Source: an uncultured Oscillospiraceae bacterium (GTDB taxonomy: Bacteria; Bacillota; Clostridia; Oscillospirales; Oscillospiraceae). From it: 9,591 bases of DNA. A program made the position numbers and the translations under genes. Positions 8,991-9,591 of this stretch are shown here, piece after piece. Each line of letters begins with the position of its first letter. The first letter of the stretch is position 1. Location: positions 1 through 9,591 of the forward strand of contig CAUBQU010000033.1 in the NCBI GenBank assembly GCA_958438185.1, read 5' to 3'. The notes below the pieces were generated by a model that had not been told where the DNA came from, made no database searches, and saw nothing but the letters and a program-made list of their open reading frames with translations.

Positions 8991-8995
8991 TTCAA

Positions 8996-9591
8996 ATGAA
9001 AAAGAGAATTCTTGCGGTGCTTTTATGCTGCGCTATGCTCCTGGGCGTCCTGCCGATTTTTGCGCAGGCGAGCGACGTACCGGCCAGCGACTCGCTGGGG
9101 ACAGTCTATCTTTCCATCAGCGATGACGAAAAGTACGTCGAAGGCAACGACGACGCCGGGACGATCATGGCCTATGTGCCGATCAGCCTGAGTGAGGTCG
9201 CGAAGATCAAGCTGGAGGACTATGACCTGGGCAAGTACATCGTGCTAGATGACGAAGGCAATGAAACGGTCACGCTCCTGCATGTGTTCCTCTATGCACT
9301 GAAAAACTACTACGGCTCTACGGAAGACAAGGCAATCACCACCAGCGGCGGCCCTGGCTCTATGTTTATGACGGCGTTCTGGGGCCATGACTGCAATTTG
9401 ACGTATTACGTCAACGCAGAGTATCCGGAAGCCAGCCCTGGTTGGGGCGCGACAGCGGATATCATTACCCTCAAAGCGGGCGACTTCATTGATGTTTCCA
9501 TGTACACCAGCTGGGAATTCTTCAGCGATGCCGCTGCTGGTTATCATTATTTCCTGGATGCGGATGGCAAGATCACCCATGACTTTACCAC
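8996..9591 (+). CDS. Secreted surface protein, N-terminal 198 residues (3' end outside window)
   Basis: The frame is open from the ATG at 8996 to the window edge. It starts with a signal peptide (MKKRILAV, a Leu/Cys-rich core, then LPIFAQA; predicted cleavage after residue 25, no lipobox). The mature start is acidic and Ser/Asp-rich. Visible stretches are GTVYLSISDDEKYVEG, IMAYVPISLSEVAKI, the alpha-helical HVFLYALKNYYGS, and an aromatic segment GSMFMTAFWGHDCNL then YYVNAEYPE, PGWGATADIITL and DVSMYTSWEFFS. These fit a domain I associate, from memory only, with large clostridial surface proteins that often end in SLH or Ig-like repeats; I cannot name the family. No SLH or catalytic motif is visible in this part. 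It follows the SLH gene by 85 bases, on the same strand, with a similar signal peptide, so it is probably a second product of the same cell-surface locus. Unlike most of the SLH gene, its early codons include TTA and CTA. Confidence 0.85.
   Translation, partial: MKKRILAVLLCCAMLLGVLPIFAQASDVPASDSLGTVYLSISDDEKYVEGNDDAGTIMAYVPISLSEVAKIKLEDYDLGKYIVLDDEGNETVTLLHVFLYALKNYYGSTEDKAITTSGGPGSMFMTAFWGHDCNLTYYVNAEYPEASPGWGATADIITLKAGDFIDVSMYTSWEFFSDAAAGYHYFLDADGKITHDFT

Overview
The window reads as chromosomal DNA from a G+C-rich, Gram-positive anaerobe, most likely an uncultured gut member of the Oscillospiraceae or a related clostridial family. This is inference. It rests on strong AGGAGG-type ribosome binding sites, cell-wall anchoring by a triple SLH domain, and the modular style of the secreted proteins (cadherin-like, beta-propeller, Ig-like, SLH). 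No taxonomic marker gene is present. All genes are on the + strand and packed tightly, and nothing points to a mobile element, CRISPR array or RNA gene.

Layout: (1) 2-772, the 3' part of a MoxR-family AAA+ ATPase whose start lies outside the window. (2) 769-1923, a membrane-anchored DUF58 protein. (3) 1920-4133, a polytopic membrane protein with an extracellular transglutaminase-like domain. (4) 4150-8910, a 1586-residue secreted surface protein carrying repeated beta-sandwich modules, a PQQ-type beta-propeller of about eight blades, an Ig-like domain and three C-terminal SLH domains. (5) 8911-8995, a short gap with a GC-rich hairpin. (6) 8996 to the window end, the first 198 codons of another secreted protein, cut by the window edge.

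Genes 1-3 are the widespread MoxR / DUF58 / transglutaminase-like trio. Both junctions are 4-base ATGA overlaps, so the three should be translationally coupled. The family is usually viewed as a chaperone-like ATPase (MoxR) acting with a membrane-tethered adaptor (DUF58) and an extracytoplasmic transglutaminase-fold partner. The SLH protein starts only 16 bases after gene 3 with its own strong ribosome binding site, so it is probably in the same transcript. The working idea is that the trio assembles, matures or monitors the envelope proteins encoded just downstream. The link is positional only.

The most notable points are the transglutaminase-like domain, which appears to have Ser and Glu where the catalytic Cys and Asp are expected; the degenerate metal-binding loop in the DUF58 protein; and the architecture of the SLH protein, with three diverged copies of one small module between cadherin-like domains, followed by a propeller.
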